DNA from: Actinomycetota bacterium
Lineage (GTDB): Bacteria; Actinomycetota; UBA4738
Length of the DNA: 14,357 nt
Direction of reading: 5' to 3'
Assembly (NCBI GenBank): GCA_005888465.1
Contig: VAYJ01000016.1
Span: 1-14,357 of the forward strand
Position 1 is the first letter of the stretch; every line of letters starts with the position of its first letter. Positions 13,059-14,357 of this stretch are shown piece after piece. The notes under the pieces were generated by a model. That model was not told the origin of the DNA. It worked only from the letters and a program-made list of their open reading frames with translations, and ran no database searches. The position numbers and the translations under genes were made by a program.

Positions 13059-13801
13059 ATCGGAAGGTACTTCTCCGGCGCGTCGCCCCGGTAGGCCCAG
13101 AACTGGTACAGGTCGTACCGGTACGCGTGGACGAACGCGTAGGCGACCGCGAGGCTCGGGCGATCGCAGAGCTGCACGTGATGCCACGCGACGAGCGCCA
13201 TCGTCCGGCCCGAGGGGAGCGCGCCGGCCGTGCCCTCCTGCGGGTAGCCGTACGGCGCCACGATCACGTGGTTGCGCTCGCCGCTTTCCGCGAAGAACCG
13301 CTGGACCTGTGCGAGTTCCGGTGCCGGCGCAGCCGCGGGGTCGTACCAGATGATCACGCCGGCGTGCTCGAGCGAGTGGATCGATGCGCCCAGCGACGGC
13401 GGGGTCGCGTAGACGCCGGCGTCGAGCGGGACCGGGTCGTGCGGCCCCGATGCCGGCGGGGTCGACGGGTAGCTGGAGAGCGCGGGGAGCACAGGGAACG
13501 GCGATCCGCTGCCGACGTGTGTGCGGTCGTTCCCGCCGGAATAGGGTGGCACGACCGTGACGCCGGTGCATCCCGCGGATCGCGCGTCCGCCGGCGCGGC
13601 CGTGAGGAGCGCCCGCTCCCGCCCGTTCGGCTGATGGACCTTGACGTCGATCGCGACCGCGAGGGCGACGACCAGGATCGTCACCGCCACGACGAGGAGC
13701 CTCCGGCGACGGCGTCCCCGCCGCTCCGCAGCGTCGCGTGCCCTGGCCGCGGCGATCGCCCGAGATCGGTCCCGGGCCCGCGGCCTGGGCTCACGCCCCA
13801 A
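13055..13801 (-). CDS. DUF3105 domain protein, membrane-anchored, extracytoplasmic
   Basis: A 248-residue protein read from TTG at 13801. The N-terminus is highly basic (RRGRRRRR at 28-34) and is followed by one transmembrane helix at about 35-52. By the positive-inside rule, the remaining domain faces outside the membrane. The domain matches DUF3105: DRTHVG (92-97), YPSTPPASGPHDPVPLDAGVY (111-131), HSLEHAGVIIWY (142-153), HVIVAPYGYP (178-187), AWHHVQLCD (205-213) and GDAPEKYLPI (239-248). Two cysteines (C78, C212) and several histidines are shared with the neighbouring paralogue, so a disulfide and a metal site are plausible. The function of DUF3105 is not established. The start is uncertain because there is no other ATG or GTG before the membrane helix, but TTG at 13801 overlaps the upstream stop by 11 bases, consistent with co-translation. 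Confidence 0.82.
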   Translation of the reverse strand: MGREPRPRARDRSRAIAAARARDAAERRGRRRRRLLVVAVTILVVALAVAIDVKVHQPNGRERALLTAAPADARSAGCTGVTVVPPYSGGNDRTHVGSGSPFPVLPALSSYPSTPPASGPHDPVPLDAGVYATPPSLGASIHSLEHAGVIIWYDPAAAPAPELAQVQRFFAESGERNHVIVAPYGYPQEGTAGALPSGRTMALVAWHHVQLCDRPSLAVAYAFVHAYRYDLYQFWAYRGDAPEKYLPI

Positions 13802-14357
13802 TCGGAAGGCCCGGCTCGGGCGCGTCGCCCTTATACGCCGCCGACGCGCCCTGCCCGGTCAGGATGCGGTAGTGCTTGACGAAGTCCTTCACCACGTCGA
13901 GGCTCAGCTTGTCGCAGGACTGCATGTGGTGCCAGGCGGTGAGCACCATCTGCTTGCCCGCCGGGAGCGTCCGCGCCGCCCCCTGATCCGGGTAGCTGTA
14001 GGGCGCGACGATCACGTGATCGTTGTTGGCGGTGATCCGGTAGAAGTCCTGGATGTCGGCGAGCGCGCTGCTCGTCGTCCCCGGGCGGTACCACACCTCG
14101 ACCGTCGCGTGCTCGAGCGAATGCAGCGTCATGTAGATCGGAGGGGGATCCGAGTACACGCCGGCGGCCTGGCTGTGTGGATCGTGGGGGCCGGACGTCG
14201 GCGGCACCGACGAATAGGTCGATAGCGGCGGCGGCGTGGCCACCGGTGCCTGGCCGATGTGGGTGCGGTCTTCACTCTGGGGGTTGTAGGGGGGAATCAC
14301 CCGGACCGGTCCGCAGCCGGCGGCCTCGGCGGCGGTCGGGCGAAGGACGACGAACGC
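13791..14357 (-). CDS. DUF3105 domain protein, tandem paralogue (partial, N-terminus outside window)
   Basis: The frame is open from the window edge (14357) to TGA at 13791-13793, giving 188 residues. The N-terminal cytosolic part and membrane helix expected from its neighbour are missing beyond the edge. The visible sequence starts within AFVVLRPTAAEAAGCGPVR. It then shows the same domain order as the downstream copy: EDRTHIG, YSSVPPTSGPHDP, AGVY, HSLEHATVEVWY, HVIVAPYSYPDQGAA, AWHHMQSCD and YKGDAPEPGLPI. It differs between motifs, so this is an old duplication rather than a recent copy. A GTG at 14298-14300 is inside the conserved region and is not the true start. The last 11 bases overlap the start of the second gene. 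Role unknown. Confidence 0.82.
   Translation of the reverse strand, partial: AFVVLRPTAAEAAGCGPVRVIPPYNPQSEDRTHIGQAPVATPPPLSTYSSVPPTSGPHDPHSQAAGVYSDPPPIYMTLHSLEHATVEVWYRPGTTSSALADIQDFYRITANNDHVIVAPYSYPDQGAARTLPAGKQMVLTAWHHMQSCDKLSLDVVKDFVKHYRILTGQGASAAYKGDAPEPGLPIGA

Noticed and set aside
1..14357. Search for tRNA genes, CRISPR arrays, insertion sequences, phage attachment sites, riboswitches and toxin-antitoxin pairs
   Set aside because: By eye I found no cloverleaf, regularly spaced repeats, transposase motifs or long terminal inverted repeats; coding sequence fills nearly the whole window.

Overview
This window is very GC-rich, uses GTG (and apparently TTG and CTG) starts, packs genes with tiny gaps or 4-base NTGA overlaps, and carries gene families typical of Actinomycetota (an Rrf2-MnmA-LigA neighbourhood, DUF3105 proteins). 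I infer an actinobacterium, possibly an uncultured soil or subsurface lineage such as Thermoleophilia or a relative. The phylum is moderately supported; nothing finer is.

Layout. (1) 1-4088, plus strand, housekeeping: the C-terminal end of an Rrf2-type regulator, mnmA (tRNA 2-thiouridylase), a UPF0280/ApbE-superfamily protein of unknown function, and ligA (NAD-dependent DNA ligase). (2) 4098-5069, plus strand: a class I SAM methyltransferase with an N-terminal coiled coil, of the family found in O-antigen and capsule loci. (3) 5072-7582, minus strand: a three-part protein (GT4 glycosyltransferase, DUF4214, methyltransferase) preceded by a small, mostly helical coiled-coil protein. (4) 7642-13049, plus strand, a six-gene export and glycosylation operon: ABC-2 permease (Wzm), ABC ATPase with a C-terminal carbohydrate-recognition domain (Wzt), GT4 glycosyltransferase, a four-helix SMR/EamA-like membrane protein, GT2 glycosyltransferase, and a mannose-1-phosphate guanylyltransferase-like sugar nucleotidyltransferase. 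(5) 13055-14357, minus strand: two tandem paralogous DUF3105 proteins, one complete and one running off the window.

How it fits together. Regions 2-4 read as an ABC-transporter-dependent surface polysaccharide locus. The nucleotidyltransferase makes an activated sugar (probably GDP-mannose). GT2, GT4 and the GT4 fusion build a lipid-linked glycan, and methyltransferases could modify or cap it. Wzm/Wzt exports it, and the C-terminal domain of Wzt may read the cap. The small SMR-like protein may flip a lipid-linked sugar. The coiled-coil segments in the methyltransferase and in the separate 116-residue protein could play scaffold or ruler roles, as the WbdD coiled coil does in E. coli O9a; that is an inference.

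Two small-scale patterns stand out. TAGNCT-like hexamers lie 6-12 bases before several start codons, the arrangement expected of -10 boxes for leaderless or nearly leaderless mRNAs. At both convergent gene junctions the two opposing stop codons sit inside one short perfect palindrome. There is no gene-free stretch over 300 bases, and I saw no tRNA, rRNA, CRISPR array, insertion sequence or attachment site.
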